A stretch of 64,000 nucleotides of DNA from Bin76 sp963665765 (lineage in GTDB: Bacteria > Actinomycetota > Acidimicrobiia > Spongiisociales > ZC4RG35), in the NCBI GenBank assembly GCA_963665765.1, contig OY762464.1, forward strand, positions 2,356,001 to 2,420,000, read 5' to 3'. The notes beneath the pieces were generated by a model. That model was given only the letters and a program-made list of their open reading frames with translations, had not been told where the DNA came from and did not search any database. A program made the translations under genes and the position numbers. Positions 9,835 through 19,985 of the stretch are shown piece after piece (within the stretch, counting starts at the first letter, position 1; each line of letters opens with the position of its first letter).

Positions 9835-9850
9835 GTAGGGTCTGGTAACC

Positions 9851-11944
9851 ATGACTTCGAGCGTCTTCCCCGCCGTGAAGGGACAGCCTCCCGAGAGTTC
9901 TTCTCTCCTCCTGGTGCGAGACCTGAAGGTGCGATTCAGAACCAGCGAGGGCACTATTCACGCTGTCAACGGCCTAAGCCTCGACCTCGATCCCGGTGAG
10001 ACTCTGGCAATCGTGGGAGAGTCGGCGTCGGGGAAGTCGGTGACGGCGCTGGCCATCATGGGTCTGCTGCCGCCGGAAGCCGATATCGAGGGATCGGTGC
10101 GACTGAAGGGTCGCGAATTGCTGGGCCTCCCTGATGGAAAGATGCGATCCGTCCGCGGTCGTCACATCGGGATGGTGTTCCAAGACGCCATGACCTCCCT
10201 GGATCCGGTTTTCACGGTGGGCAACCAGATCGTGGAAGCCATCAGAGCCCACCGAAAGGACATGTCACCGAAAGCAGCCAAATCTCGGGCAGTCGAACTC
10301 CTCGACACCGTCGGGATCGCTGCCGCCTCCAAGCGCATCCATGACTTCCCCCACGAGATGTCCGGCGGGATGCGGCAGCGGGCGATGATTGCAATCGCCA
10401 TCGCCAACGATCCCAGCATCCTGATCGCCGACGAGCCTACCACGGCTCTCGATGTCACCATCCAGGCACAGGTGATGGACGCCCTCGCCCTGGCACAGGA
10501 GACAACCGGCGCCGCCATCCTGCTGATCACCCACGATCTTGGTCTCGTGGCAAGCCATGCCGATCGCGTGCAGGTCATGTACGGCGGGTTCACCTTCGAG
10601 GCCGGGGGATCCGATGAGGTCTTCTACAGGAGCAAGAACCCCTACACCCGGGGTCTGCTCAGTGCCATCCCGAGAGCGGACCGGCGCGATGAGAGACTGC
10701 AACTCATCCGCGGCTCGCCTCCCACGGCTGTGCTCAACCCGGTGGGCTGTGTCTTCGCGCCCCGGTGTGACCACGCCCAGGACATCTGCACGGAGAACCG
10801 TCCGGAACTGGTGGACGTCGGCGAGGGACTGGTGTCCCGGTGTCACTTCGCTACCGAGATCGACCAACTTGGCGGAACCCAATCCACCAGATCTCGAGAG
10901 TTGCGTGATGCACGGGACTCGGGAGCCACCCCACCGGTCCTTGAAGTCACCGATCTGGTCAAGCACTTCCCCATCAAGCGAGGCTTCCTCAGACGGGTCG
11001 TGGGATCTGTCAAAGCAGTAAACGGTGTGAGCCTGACAGTGGAACGCCAGCAGTCGCTCGGCATCGTTGGGGAAAGCGGCAGCGGCAAGACAACGCTTGC
11101 CCGCTGTATTCTCAGAATGACGGAACCGACCTCAGGATCGATCCGCTTTCTTGGACGGGAACTGACTGAGGCGGACGCGGCGACTATGCGCCATCTGCGG
11201 AACAACCTTCAGCTTGTATTCCAGGACCCCTATGCCTCGCTCAACCCTCGGATGACAGTACGGCAGATCGTCGGTGAACCTCTCAAGGTCCAGGGCTGGG
11301 ACCGGACGGAGGCGCGCCGCCGGATCAGAGACCTGATCGAGGCGGTGGGCCTTTCGGCCAATCACCTCAACCGATATCCCCACGAGTTCTCGGGGGGGCA
11401 GCGCCAGCGGATCGGCATCGCCCGGTCTCTGGCACTAGGACCCGACCTGGTTATATTGGACGAGCCGGTCTCGGCGTTGGATGTCTCGGTTCAAGCCCAG
11501 GTCCTCAACATGCTCGACAGCTTGCAGGCCGAGTTCGACCTGGCGTTCATCTACATTGCCCACGACCTGTCGGTGGTGAGGCACGTCTCCGATGTCGTCT
11601 CGGTCATGTACCTGGGAAAGATCGTCGAGACCGCTGACAGCGATCAGCTTTATGAGAACCCCGCGCACCCCTACACCCAGTCTCTGCTCTCGGCGGTGCC
11701 GATTCCCGACCCGATCAATGCTCGCAGACAGCAGCGAGTGATTCTCAAAGGAGACATTCCCGACCCGTCGGAGTTGCCGCCCGGATGCGTGTTCCATACC
11801 CGCTGCCCCATTGCCCAGGACCTCTGCCGGGTCGAGACACCGCTCTTCAAAGAGGTGTCCCCGGGCCACTTCGCCTCCTGCCACTTCGCGTTGGGGCCGG
11901 GAGAGGCACTTGAGAAGAGTCTTTCGCCACAGCAGTTCATTTGA
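9851..11944 (+). CDS. fused oligopeptide/dipeptide ABC transporter ATPase (DppD-DppF type)
   Basis: A 697-residue protein with two complete ATPase domains in one chain. Domain 1 has Walker A GESASGKS, signature MSGGMRQR and Walker B LIADEPT; domain 2 has GESGSGKT, FSGGQRQR and VILDEPVSALD. Each domain ends in the Cys-containing oligopeptide-transporter tail (CVFAPRCDHAQDIC and CVFHTRCPIAQDLC). In most bacteria these are two genes; fused forms are common in actinobacteria. It energises import together with the binding protein and two permeases that follow. Confidence 0.95.
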   Translation: MTSSVFPAVKGQPPESSSLLLVRDLKVRFRTSEGTIHAVNGLSLDLDPGETLAIVGESASGKSVTALAIMGLLPPEADIEGSVRLKGRELLGLPDGKMRSVRGRHIGMVFQDAMTSLDPVFTVGNQIVEAIRAHRKDMSPKAAKSRAVELLDTVGIAAASKRIHDFPHEMSGGMRQRAMIAIAIANDPSILIADEPTTALDVTIQAQVMDALALAQETTGAAILLITHDLGLVASHADRVQVMYGGFTFEAGGSDEVFYRSKNPYTRGLLSAIPRADRRDERLQLIRGSPPTAVLNPVGCVFAPRCDHAQDICTENRPELVDVGEGLVSRCHFATEIDQLGGTQSTRSRELRDARDSGATPPVLEVTDLVKHFPIKRGFLRRVVGSVKAVNGVSLTVERQQSLGIVGESGSGKTTLARCILRMTEPTSGSIRFLGRELTEADAATMRHLRNNLQLVFQDPYASLNPRMTVRQIVGEPLKVQGWDRTEARRRIRDLIEAVGLSANHLNRYPHEFSGGQRQRIGIARSLALGPDLVILDEPVSALDVSVQAQVLNMLDSLQAEFDLAFIYIAHDLSVVRHVSDVVSVMYLGKIVETADSDQLYENPAHPYTQSLLSAVPIPDPINARRQQRVILKGDIPDPSELPPGCVFHTRCPIAQDLCRVETPLFKEVSPGHFASCHFALGPGEALEKSLSPQQFI

Positions 11945-12186
11945 GAAGTTGTCAAAAAGCAGTCCAATTAATTGATGCGGGTTACCGCAGCTAGAGGTGC
12001 CTATACCTTTAGTATTGGTCGAGTTCCGTGGGATCACCGGACCGACTTCCAGTCGAGAACAAATGATCATCTCACGGGAACTCTCCTCCGTCGAGGTGCG
12101 GATGGATACTGGCCTTGATTGCGTCGTTCGCTTCACCATGACCGTCGATGAGCCGTTTAGCACGATTAGGAAAGGAGCTAGAAGAC

Positions 12187-14007
12187 ATGGCACTGCAAAA
12201 GATGAGAGGATGGGTTGTGGTCCTGCTGGCCTTCGCCTTGGTGGCAAGCGCCTGCGCAGCAGACGACGACACCGTCGAGACCACGGCCGCCGCGCCGGTA
12301 ACCACGGCGCCGCCGGCCGATGACAGCGGGGAAGCCCCCGCTCCAGAGACCACCGCGGCTGCAATGGACGACGATGACGGCGAAGAAGCCCCCGAGTCTG
12401 AGCCCACCACCACTACCGCGGCGGCCATGGAGGAGGAAGAGACCACGGAAACGACCGCTGCGAGCGTTGAGCCCGCCATGGACGCTCCGGACACCCTCAA
12501 CATTCATGTTGGCGAGTTCGCCACCCTGAACCCATTCCTCTCCAGCGGCATCGGACGAGGGACGGTCACAGCCGTGATCTACCAACCGCTGGTCTTCATA
12601 GGGCCTGACAACACCGTTCACGGTGGCGCCGCGGAGTCCTGGGAGATAAGCGCCGATGGTCTCACTATCACCTTCCATCTGCGAGATGACCTGGTTTGGA
12701 GCGATGGTGAGCCCTTCACGTCCGAAGACGTGCTCTGGAGCATGTCCAAGTATCTCACTGCCGACCTGAGCCTCTGGGCCAATCGGATCGGTGGGGTCCT
12801 CGGCCAGGGTGAAGGCGATGTGCCCGCGGGCCTGAGCGCCCCCGACGACCACACCTTCGTGGTCCAGTTGGCCGGATCCAATCCGCCCTGGCTGAGCATT
12901 CTGGCGGCGCAGGGTTTCGTGATCTCGATGCTTCCCGAGCACATCCTGAGGGGCATGTCCAACGAGGAACTCGCTACCACGGAGTACTTCAACGACACGC
13001 CCGTCACCCTCGGTCCCTACAAGTTCGGCCGTTGGGAACGAGACCAGTATGTGGAACTTGAAGCCGATCCGAATTGGCCCGCTCCGGTGGCGTTTGACAG
13101 GGTGCGGTTCAGCCTCCTCCAGACCGACGTTGCCACCGCGCAACTCGAGACGGAAGACCTGCACCTCTCAGCTCAGGTCGCCCCCCTTGATGTGGCGCGC
13201 CTCCAAGCGTTGGACAACGTCATGATCCAGACGACCACCGGCGTCTGGCCCGAGGTTCTGCAGTTCTTCGTGGATCAGCCGGAACTCGCCGACCCGCGTA
13301 TTCGCCAGGCGATGGCCTACGCACTGGACCTTGAAGGCCTCTGCCGGGAAGTCCTGGTGGGATACTGCACGGTTACCAGGGACCAGGTCCGACTGCTGGC
13401 TCCTGCCTGGGCGATTCCAACAGAAGGCATGATCATCTATGAGTACAACCCGGACCGCGCCCGCGAACTGCTCGCCGAGGCCGGATGGGATTCCAGCACC
13501 AAGTTGACCCTCCTCAACATCGGCGGCCAGGACCGGATCCGCAACACCGAGTCGGTGATCATCCAGGCAAACTTTGCCGCGGTGGGCATCAGCTTGGACG
13601 TCCTGGCAACAGACGTGGGAACGCTGCTCGACATCGGACGCAATGCGGATCGCCGCGGAGAGATTCATATGTTCCTCAACCGCGGCGCCCACTTCGCCGC
13701 CGACCCGAACCAGGTGTCCCCCTACAACAGTTGTCATACCCACTATCCGAACGGCGCGAACCTGTCGTGGTTCTGCCGCGAGGACCTTGACGCCCTCTGG
13801 GAGCAAGGTCTCCAGGTGGCCTCGCCCGAGGAGCGGGCGCCGATCTACCACGACGCGTTCAGGATCCTCAACGCCGACATCGACTCGTTGAACCTCTACT
13901 GGCCCGAGACGATCGTGGCTCACTCGAGTTCGCTGACCGGCGTGGACCCGGTCGGTCAACCCGAGCACGTCACTTGGAACATCGCCGACTGGAACTGGGG
14001 AGGTTGA
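12187..14007 (+). CDS. oligopeptide-type ABC transporter substrate-binding lipoprotein (SBP family 5)
   Basis: A 606-residue lipoprotein. The ATG at 12187 is preceded by AAAGGAG at 12171-12177. A signal peptide ends in the lipobox LVASAC with C23 as the lipidated Cys. A roughly 85-residue low-complexity linker rich in Thr, Ala, Asp and Glu follows, a style typical of Acidimicrobiia. The family 5 binding domain begins around residue 100 and shows LVWSDGEPFTSEDV and IRQAMAYALD. It captures the peptide-like substrate outside the membrane. About 240 bases separate it from the ATPase gene, enough for its own promoter. Confidence 0.94.
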   Translation: MALQKMRGWVVVLLAFALVASACAADDDTVETTAAAPVTTAPPADDSGEAPAPETTAAAMDDDDGEEAPESEPTTTTAAAMEEEETTETTAASVEPAMDAPDTLNIHVGEFATLNPFLSSGIGRGTVTAVIYQPLVFIGPDNTVHGGAAESWEISADGLTITFHLRDDLVWSDGEPFTSEDVLWSMSKYLTADLSLWANRIGGVLGQGEGDVPAGLSAPDDHTFVVQLAGSNPPWLSILAAQGFVISMLPEHILRGMSNEELATTEYFNDTPVTLGPYKFGRWERDQYVELEADPNWPAPVAFDRVRFSLLQTDVATAQLETEDLHLSAQVAPLDVARLQALDNVMIQTTTGVWPEVLQFFVDQPELADPRIRQAMAYALDLEGLCREVLVGYCTVTRDQVRLLAPAWAIPTEGMIIYEYNPDRARELLAEAGWDSSTKLTLLNIGGQDRIRNTESVIIQANFAAVGISLDVLATDVGTLLDIGRNADRRGEIHMFLNRGAHFAADPNQVSPYNSCHTHYPNGANLSWFCREDLDALWEQGLQVASPEERAPIYHDAFRILNADIDSLNLYWPETIVAHSSSLTGVDPVGQPEHVTWNIADWNWGG

Positions 14008-14047
14008 GCAACTCTCGTTGAACACCTAAACCTTGTTTGTCAATGTG

Positions 14048-14077
14048 GTTGGGGGCCTCCGTGCAGAGGCCCCCAAC
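14048..14077 (+). terminator. strong hairpin between binding-protein and permease genes
   Basis: A perfect 12-bp inverted repeat (GTTGGGGGCCTC and its complement) with a 6-base loop lies 40 bases after the binding-protein stop. There is no clean T-run behind it. Its place suggests partial termination or 3'-end protection, so that more binding protein than permease is made. Confidence 0.7.
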
Positions 14078-14139
14078 CCGATAGTGTTCCTTGTGAGGCT
14101 CCCACCGGCCGCCTACGGATGCAAGTTAGGTAAGAACTG

Positions 14140-15102
14140 ATGGGCCGATACGTTCTCAGACGCTTGCTGACCTCCATTCCCGTCGTGACCGGCATCATGC
14201 TGCTCTCCTTCATCCTGGTGCAGTCGATGCCGGGAGACCCTCTCCTCATGCTGATCCCACCGGACCTCTTGCAAGGGGCCGAGGGGGAGGCCTTTCTGGC
14301 TGCGCAGAGAGAGCGATTCGGACTTGATGATCCGTTGATCGTCCAGTTCTTCCGGTGGGTCGAGGAACTGTTTCAGGGGAACCTCGGTTTCTCGTTCCAC
14401 CTGGGAAAACCCGTCACCGAGATACTGGCCGACAGGGCGGGTGCCAGTCTGATACTCATGGGAGGATCAATGCTGGTGGCCCTGGTGGTCGCCGTTCCCA
14501 CGGGACTGGTGGCGGCGCTACGCAGGAACAGGTTCTTCGACTATGTCGCCTCGGCCATCGGCATGTCGGTCATCGCCATTCCCAGCTTCTTCACAGCTCT
14601 CGCCGTCATCTACATCTTCGGCGTCAAGCTCCGCTGGCTTCCACCCGGGGGGATGGGAGAGGAAGGGATAGGGGACTTTCTCATACACGCCATCATGCCG
14701 ATCGGGGTTCTCAGCGCCGCCCTGTTCGGTCCCTACATGCGATACACCCGCCAGTCGGCCCTGGAGGTGCTCAACGAGCCCTACATAACCGCCGCCCGCG
14801 CACGGGGCACTTCGCGAGCCATCGTCGTCGGAAAACACACCCTGAAGAACGCCGCCATTCCGATAGCAACCGTCACGGTGGTCCAGATCCCGCTGCTTGT
14901 CGGCGGGGCGATAGTAATCGAGAAAATGTTCGCTTGGCCGGGCACGGGACTGATCGTCTTCAATGCCATCACCACGCGAGACTTCCCGGTGATCATCGGC
15001 TTCACGCTGCTGGTGGCCCTCATCGTGGTCCTGTCACAACTCTTCTTGGACCTGTTCATTGGGTGGCTCGATCCCCGCGTGCGTATCGAGGGGGCGCAAT
15101 GA
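14140..15102 (+). CDS. oligopeptide-type ABC permease, DppB type
   Basis: A 320-residue integral membrane protein with the N-terminal segment MGRYVLRRLLTSIPVVTGI typical of DppB/OppB and about six membrane segments. The cytoplasmic coupling loop is seen as YITAARARGTSRAIVVGKH (the EAA-type loop). Its TGA stop overlaps the ATG of the second permease (ATGA). Together they form the membrane channel of the transporter. Confidence 0.94.
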   Translation: MGRYVLRRLLTSIPVVTGIMLLSFILVQSMPGDPLLMLIPPDLLQGAEGEAFLAAQRERFGLDDPLIVQFFRWVEELFQGNLGFSFHLGKPVTEILADRAGASLILMGGSMLVALVVAVPTGLVAALRRNRFFDYVASAIGMSVIAIPSFFTALAVIYIFGVKLRWLPPGGMGEEGIGDFLIHAIMPIGVLSAALFGPYMRYTRQSALEVLNEPYITAARARGTSRAIVVGKHTLKNAAIPIATVTVVQIPLLVGGAIVIEKMFAWPGTGLIVFNAITTRDFPVIIGFTLLVALIVVLSQLFLDLFIGWLDPRVRIEGAQ

Positions 15103-16046
15103 ACAGACCCGGCGGCCGTGGCCCGTTCCTTTCTTCCAACAACGTCCAGGAGGTCTCCGACGCGGTGATCGAGGAGATGGAGGCCGCCAAGAGTCACCAG
15201 AGCCCCTCGCGAAGGGCTTGGCGCCGGTTCCGGCGCAACAAACTGGCCATGTCGGGTCTCTTCTTTCTCGTCTTCGTCGTGCTGCTTTCGACCCTCGGCC
15301 CGCTGATCGCCCCGGACCCGCTGGCAGTCGATCTGGCGGCTGTCCTCAGGCCACCTGGTTGGGAGCATTGGCTCGGCACCGACCAGGCAGGCCGTGATGT
15401 CTTCGCTCGGGTTGTCTCGGGCGGACGGGTCTCATTGACCATCGGTTTCGCCTCGGCGATTTCCACCGTGCTGGTCGGCCTGGTACTCGGAACGATCGCC
15501 GGATATCGGGGCGGGGCCTTCGACTGGTTCTTCATGCGCCTCGTCGAGGTGGTCCTCTCCTTTCCCACCCTCGTGCTGATCATCTTCTTCGTCACGCGGT
15601 TCGGGCGCAGCGTCACCAGCATCGTCCTGGTGATGGCGCTGTTCCAGTGGCCGATAGCGGGGAGGTTGGTCAGGAACATGAGCGTCGCCGTCAAGGAATT
15701 GGAGTTCGTGCAGGCGGCGCGTGCGTTCGGCGCCAAGGGCTTCCATGTCGCGGTTCGACATGTGCTCCCCTCGGCGGTGGGCCCCCTCACCGTGGCCGGC
15801 ACCCTGCTGGTGGCTCAGGCAATCCTCATCGAGTCGGCGCTGTCATTCCTGGGATTCGGGATTTCACCCCCCACCGCAACGTGGGGAACCATCCTGAACG
15901 AGGCCCAATCGTTGACAATCCTCGAGACCATGCCCTGGCTCTGGATCCCGGCGGGCCTGCTGATCACATTCACTGTCCTGGCCATCAACTTCGTGGGCGA
16001 CGGGCTCCGGGACGGACTCGATCCGCGGGCCAGCGAGATGACCTGA
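15099..16046 (+). CDS. oligopeptide-type ABC permease, DppC type
   Basis: A 315-residue permease starting at the ATG at 15099 in a 4-base overlap with the first permease. It has an N-terminal cytoplasmic extension (to about residue 45), a first membrane segment, a periplasmic loop with GTDQAGRDVFARVVSGGR, which is diagnostic of DppC/OppC, and the coupling loop VQAARAFGAKGFHVAVRHVL. It ends 6 bases before the convergent oxidoreductase gene. Confidence 0.94.
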   Translation: MNRPGGRGPFLSSNNVQEVSDAVIEEMEAAKSHQSPSRRAWRRFRRNKLAMSGLFFLVFVVLLSTLGPLIAPDPLAVDLAAVLRPPGWEHWLGTDQAGRDVFARVVSGGRVSLTIGFASAISTVLVGLVLGTIAGYRGGAFDWFFMRLVEVVLSFPTLVLIIFFVTRFGRSVTSIVLVMALFQWPIAGRLVRNMSVAVKELEFVQAARAFGAKGFHVAVRHVLPSAVGPLTVAGTLLVAQAILIESALSFLGFGISPPTATWGTILNEAQSLTILETMPWLWIPAGLLITFTVLAINFVGDGLRDGLDPRASEMT

Positions 16047-16052
16047 CTCGGA

Positions 16053-17078
16053 TCAAACCGGGGATTCCGACAACTCCACCTGCTGGGTCTGTCCGGTGAG
16101 CATGGCCCGTTCTATGACCCGACTCACCACCACCGAGATCGTCCCGTCCCTCGGTCCCGGGCTGGGATGATCGCCGTCCAGCACGGCTCGGGCGAAGCGA
16201 TCTACAAGCCGGTCCATCCCGACCGCGAACGGGTCCTCGACGTCATCGATGAAGTGAACCGGTTCCGACGCCGAGTTGTCGCGGAGGACCAGCCTGCGCC
16301 CGTGGTCGAAGACAGTGGCGTTCGTTCCCCGGCCGGCGGATTGGAACGACCAGACCGAAAGGAGGCCGCTCTTGCCCGCAGTCCCGTGGACCAACGACGC
16401 CACGGTGCCATTGTCGAAGAGGACGGTCGCAACCGTGTTGTCGGGGTCCGAAAGGCCTTCTATGGCGAGGGCGCCGCCTTCCGCTCCGACTCGGACCGGC
16501 TCGCTTCTCGAGAGGAACCGAAGCATGTCGACGGAGTGGACCAACGAACTCATCAGTCTCCCACCGCTCAGGTACCGGTCATTGACCCAGCCGGCGGTCT
16601 CCTGCTGCAGGTCGTACAGAGTGTGAGCAGTCAGAACGATGGGATCGGGGACTGCCCGTCGGGCCCGCTGTATGGCCGGGGCGAACCTGAACTTGAAACC
16701 CACCATCAGCATGACCCCCGTTCCCGCCACGGCCTCCTCGATTCTCCGGCAGTCATCGACGGAGGTTGCCATCGGTTTCTCCACGAGAATGTGCTTGCCG
16801 GCCTCGGCTGCTCCGATGGCGATCTCCGCATGGGTGTGGGTTGTGGTTGCGATCACCACACCGTCGACGTCAGGCCTCCCCACGACGCTCCTCCAATCCG
16901 GCGACCACTCGCCGACTCCGTTTGCCCGGGACAGGGAGATGGCGCGTTCGATGTTTCTGTCGCAACACACGACAAGATCGGCGTTAGGCGACCTTGAGGC
17001 GCCTCGGGCGTGGTATGCCCCCTGGAAGCCGCAACCGATCAGCGCCAGACGGGCCCTGGGAGGCCGGGCGGCATTCAC
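16053..17078 (-). CDS. Gfo/Idh/MocA-family oxidoreductase
   Basis: A 341-residue NAD(P)-dependent dehydrogenase with Rossmann motif ALIGCGFQG near the N-terminus and the family motif EKP in VEKPMATS. The GTG start at 17078 overlaps the stop of the upstream amidohydrolase as GTGA. Members oxidise sugars, inositols or related polyols, or reduce the corresponding ketones. It is the last gene of the second leftward set and converges on the permease gene. Substrate unknown. Confidence 0.9.
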   Translation of the reverse strand: MNAARPPRARLALIGCGFQGAYHARGASRSPNADLVVCCDRNIERAISLSRANGVGEWSPDWRSVVGRPDVDGVVIATTTHTHAEIAIGAAEAGKHILVEKPMATSVDDCRRIEEAVAGTGVMLMVGFKFRFAPAIQRARRAVPDPIVLTAHTLYDLQQETAGWVNDRYLSGGRLMSSLVHSVDMLRFLSRSEPVRVGAEGGALAIEGLSDPDNTVATVLFDNGTVASLVHGTAGKSGLLSVWSFQSAGRGTNATVFDHGRRLVLRDNSASEPVHFIDDVEDPFAVGMDRLVDRFARAVLDGDHPSPGPRDGTISVVVSRVIERAMLTGQTQQVELSESPV

Positions 17079-18364
17079 AGGGATCCACCTCCCCAGGCGT
17101 TGGATGTGTTGAAGTCCGGTCCCTTCGGGTCGCCTCGGTCGGGAGCTTTTACGAGGACACCGTCCTTCCACACATGGGTGATCGAAGAGGGGTCTTCGAG
17201 GACGGTGATCTTCTCCAGGGGATTGGCCGACACTGCGATGGCGTCTGCCCGGGCGCCTTCCTCGAGCACACCTTCCGATCGGGCCTGGGAGCCGACCGTG
17301 AGAGGCCCGTGGGCAGTGGCGGCCCGGATCGCCGCACGCTCGGTCATGCCCAGGTCCACGAGGAGGGAGAGTTCTCTGGCGTTGCGGCCCCACATTTCAC
17401 CACTGGTCATGATATCGGTGCCTGCGGCTATTGTCACTCCGGCCGCCAGAGCATGCTGTATCGCCTCGGCGCCCCGACGGTAGGTGACCTCCAGTTTCCG
17501 CCGGGCGAAATCAGGTAGTTCCACCGAGGAGTCCTCTGACAGCAGCGCTTCGCCTATGAAACGCGTCGACACCAGGATCGTCCCGGATTCGGCCATGGCT
17601 CGAGCGCTTTCGGCGTCGAGGAAGGTCCCATGTTCAATGGTCCGAACGCCCGCTCGGACGGCCGCCATTATGCCGGCCTTGCCATGGCAGTGAGCCGCCA
17701 CCACACGATCAGCCCGCGCTGCCTCCTCAACTATGGCTGCCAACTCCTCGGGAGAGAACTGGGGGTGTTCCGGCCTGTCCAGTTCGCTAACCACTCCGCC
17801 GGTTGCGCATACCTTTATGACTGTGGCACCTCTCCTCAGTTGCCTGCGCACACCTCTCAGGCATTCCGGCACCCCGTCGCAGAGTTCGAGGTCGGGCAGC
17901 GCCTCCGACGACGCCACGAAGTCGAGCGGCAGGGAGTGGATGTCTCCATGCCCACCCGTCATCGAGAGTATCGCTCCGGAGCCGTAGATGCGAGGGCCGA
18001 CCAAAACCCCCTCATCCACGGCGGCCGCCAGATCAACCCCCAGGCCGCCGACCTCGCGAAGGCTGGTGAAGCCGGCCTGCAGAGCCTTCCTGGCGTCCTC
18101 CGCGGCGCGCAGACCGCGTTTGACGACCGGTACCGTCGCCAACTCTCCGAGGCTGGCCGACCCTATTCCGAAGAAGTGGCAGTGGCTGTCCCAGAGGCCG
18201 GGCATGAGCACGGGCACCCTGGTGGTCTCGTCTCCGGATGGGGCGTTGGCCCGGGGCCCGGCATAGACGATTCGATTATCCTCGATGACTATTGACCCGT
18301 CCGCTATGGGCGCGTCCGCTCCGTGGACCAAGGTGTCTGCGTCGATTCGCTGCGAAACACCCAT
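17075..18364 (-). CDS. metal-dependent amidohydrolase (imidazolonepropionase/prolidase-like)
   Basis: A 429-residue amidohydrolase. Metal-site features in order are SHCHF (HxH on strand 1), a candidate bridging Lys in VIKVCATGG, AHCHG and IEHGTF (strands 5 and 6) and GTDIMTS (strand 8 Asp). The ATG at 18364 gives the natural N-terminus MGVSQRIDADTL, 25 bases after the upstream stop. Relatives include Xaa-Pro and Xaa-Arg dipeptidases and hydrolases of cyclic amides. In this setting it probably opens an amide or peptide bond of the imported compound. Confidence 0.9.
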   Translation of the reverse strand: MGVSQRIDADTLVHGADAPIADGSIVIEDNRIVYAGPRANAPSGDETTRVPVLMPGLWDSHCHFFGIGSASLGELATVPVVKRGLRAAEDARKALQAGFTSLREVGGLGVDLAAAVDEGVLVGPRIYGSGAILSMTGGHGDIHSLPLDFVASSEALPDLELCDGVPECLRGVRRQLRRGATVIKVCATGGVVSELDRPEHPQFSPEELAAIVEEAARADRVVAAHCHGKAGIMAAVRAGVRTIEHGTFLDAESARAMAESGTILVSTRFIGEALLSEDSSVELPDFARRKLEVTYRRGAEAIQHALAAGVTIAAGTDIMTSGEMWGRNARELSLLVDLGMTERAAIRAATAHGPLTVGSQARSEGVLEEGARADAIAVSANPLEKITVLEDPSSITHVWKDGVLVKAPDRGDPKGPDFNTSNAWGGGSL

Positions 18365-18389
18365 GGCTAAGGGATCCCTACGGCGCCGC

Positions 18390-19985
18390 TCATGGGTCGA
18401 GCAACCAGCCGGAGCGGGATCCGGTGATGGTGTCCTGCCTGACAGCCTCCTCACCGTTCACCATGACCAATTCGGCGCCCGAGGGATGGCGTGCAGGCGT
18501 CTCGGGAGTGCTCCGGTCGCGGAGAGATCCGGCATCGAGGACGACGATGTCGGCGAAGGCCCCTGCTCTGATCACGCCCCTGTCGGTGAGTCCCAGCGCC
18601 GACGCCGGCAGTGACGTCATGCGCCGAATAGCTTCTTGCAGGGTGAACAGCCCTACGTTCCCCACGTAGTGCTCGATGACCCTGGCCGCGTACCCGTATG
18701 ACGAGGCGTTCCACACCAGAGGGCAATCGCCTTTCTCACCAACCGTGACCACGCCGTCGCTCTCGATGCTGCAGTAGGGGAGCGTTAGGACCCGTCGGAG
18801 GTCGTCCTCGGTGGCGTAGATGTGGCGGATGGCAATCGAACGAAACTCGCCTTCTGCTGCTAGGAGAAGGTCACAGCAGGCATCCGGGACACTTCGACCG
18901 GTCCAGCCTGCGATATCGGACAACGATATGCCTGCCAGTCCCGGGTTGGCGGGATTGTTCACGATGTAGATCTCCTCGTAGCCGGCCACCCTGGCCAGGA
19001 ATCCGGGCGTCGACTGGAAATGGTCATCGATCGCCGTGCGCCCCGGCTCGGATGCCAGGAGAGCTAGCACCCGATCTGGTGAACCCTCGAAAGCCCATTC
19101 GGGGAATAGGTCGATCAGGAGCGCCGGTCCCCAGACCTCGGGGAAGGTGTCAACCCCTACCGGTTCTCCGTCCGCCACCGCCGCAGAGACCAGGCGGAAA
19201 GCCTCCTCGCTGGAATCCCGCGGCGCGTTGGGTCGCGATGCGAAGTGGGAGAGTTGCAGGCGCGCTCCCGAACCGCGGACGGCGCTCAGGGCTTCCGCGG
19301 TAGCATCTCCGTGTTCTTCGGCCCGCCCCCGAATGTGCGTGGCGTACAGCCGTGAACGGGCGCCGACCTCGGCGACCAGTGACGCGACCTCCTCGGGGTG
19401 GGCCCACATTCCCGGCTGGTACTCCAGGCCCGTGGACATACCGAAGGCGCCCTCATCGAGACACCGCGCCAGAAGTGCTCGCATCTGGCGAAGCTGGGCC
19501 GGGTTGGGCTGGCTCGCCTCCATGCCCATCACCGCGTTGCGAACCGCCCCATGGGGAACCAGCGGCGCAACGTTGACACCCGTCGAATGGAGTCGGGCTG
19601 CGTACTCGCCGAAACTTGACCAGTCGACTGTGACATCCCACTCCGATGAGTATCCGAATGCAACCGTGCCCACCTGGTCCCGATGGCGCAGGGGGGCCAC
19701 TCCCCCACCGCAGTTGCCCGTGGCGATGGTGGTGATGCCCTGTCGAAGGGCGCTGTCCGCTGAGGGGAAGGCCAGAAGCGTGAAATCGGCATGAGAGTGC
19801 AGGTCAATGAAACCGGGACAGACCGTCATTCCCTCGGCCTCCACAACCCGCACCCCTTCCGCCACAGGCAAGTTTGGGCCGAGATCCACGATTCGCTCCC
19901 CCTCGACGAGCACATCCTGGACCAAGGGGGCGGCCCCGGTTCCGTCCAGGACCGTACCGCCTCTGAGCAGCCATCGTTCAGGCAC
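18390..19985 (-). CDS. N-acyl-D-amino-acid deacylase-type amidohydrolase
   Basis: A 531-residue protein of the D-aminoacylase family: LLRGGTVLDGTG at the N-terminus, GFIDLHSHADF (HxH), the Cys of ATGNCGGG (a metal-bridging Cys in this family), ATHIRGRAEE and LQLSHF for the strand 5 and 6 His, and ESDGV for the strand 8 Asp. The GTG start at 19985 overlaps the upstream lyase gene by 8 bases. Members release D-amino acids from N-acyl derivatives. Its presence beside a dipeptide-type importer suggests a substrate containing a D-amino acid or other unusual amide. Confidence 0.9.
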   Translation of the reverse strand: MPERWLLRGGTVLDGTGAAPLVQDVLVEGERIVDLGPNLPVAEGVRVVEAEGMTVCPGFIDLHSHADFTLLAFPSADSALRQGITTIATGNCGGGVAPLRHRDQVGTVAFGYSSEWDVTVDWSSFGEYAARLHSTGVNVAPLVPHGAVRNAVMGMEASQPNPAQLRQMRALLARCLDEGAFGMSTGLEYQPGMWAHPEEVASLVAEVGARSRLYATHIRGRAEEHGDATAEALSAVRGSGARLQLSHFASRPNAPRDSSEEAFRLVSAAVADGEPVGVDTFPEVWGPALLIDLFPEWAFEGSPDRVLALLASEPGRTAIDDHFQSTPGFLARVAGYEEIYIVNNPANPGLAGISLSDIAGWTGRSVPDACCDLLLAAEGEFRSIAIRHIYATEDDLRRVLTLPYCSIESDGVVTVGEKGDCPLVWNASSYGYAARVIEHYVGNVGLFTLQEAIRRMTSLPASALGLTDRGVIRAGAFADIVVLDAGSLRDRSTPETPARHPSGAELVMVNGEEAVRQDTITGSRSGWLLDP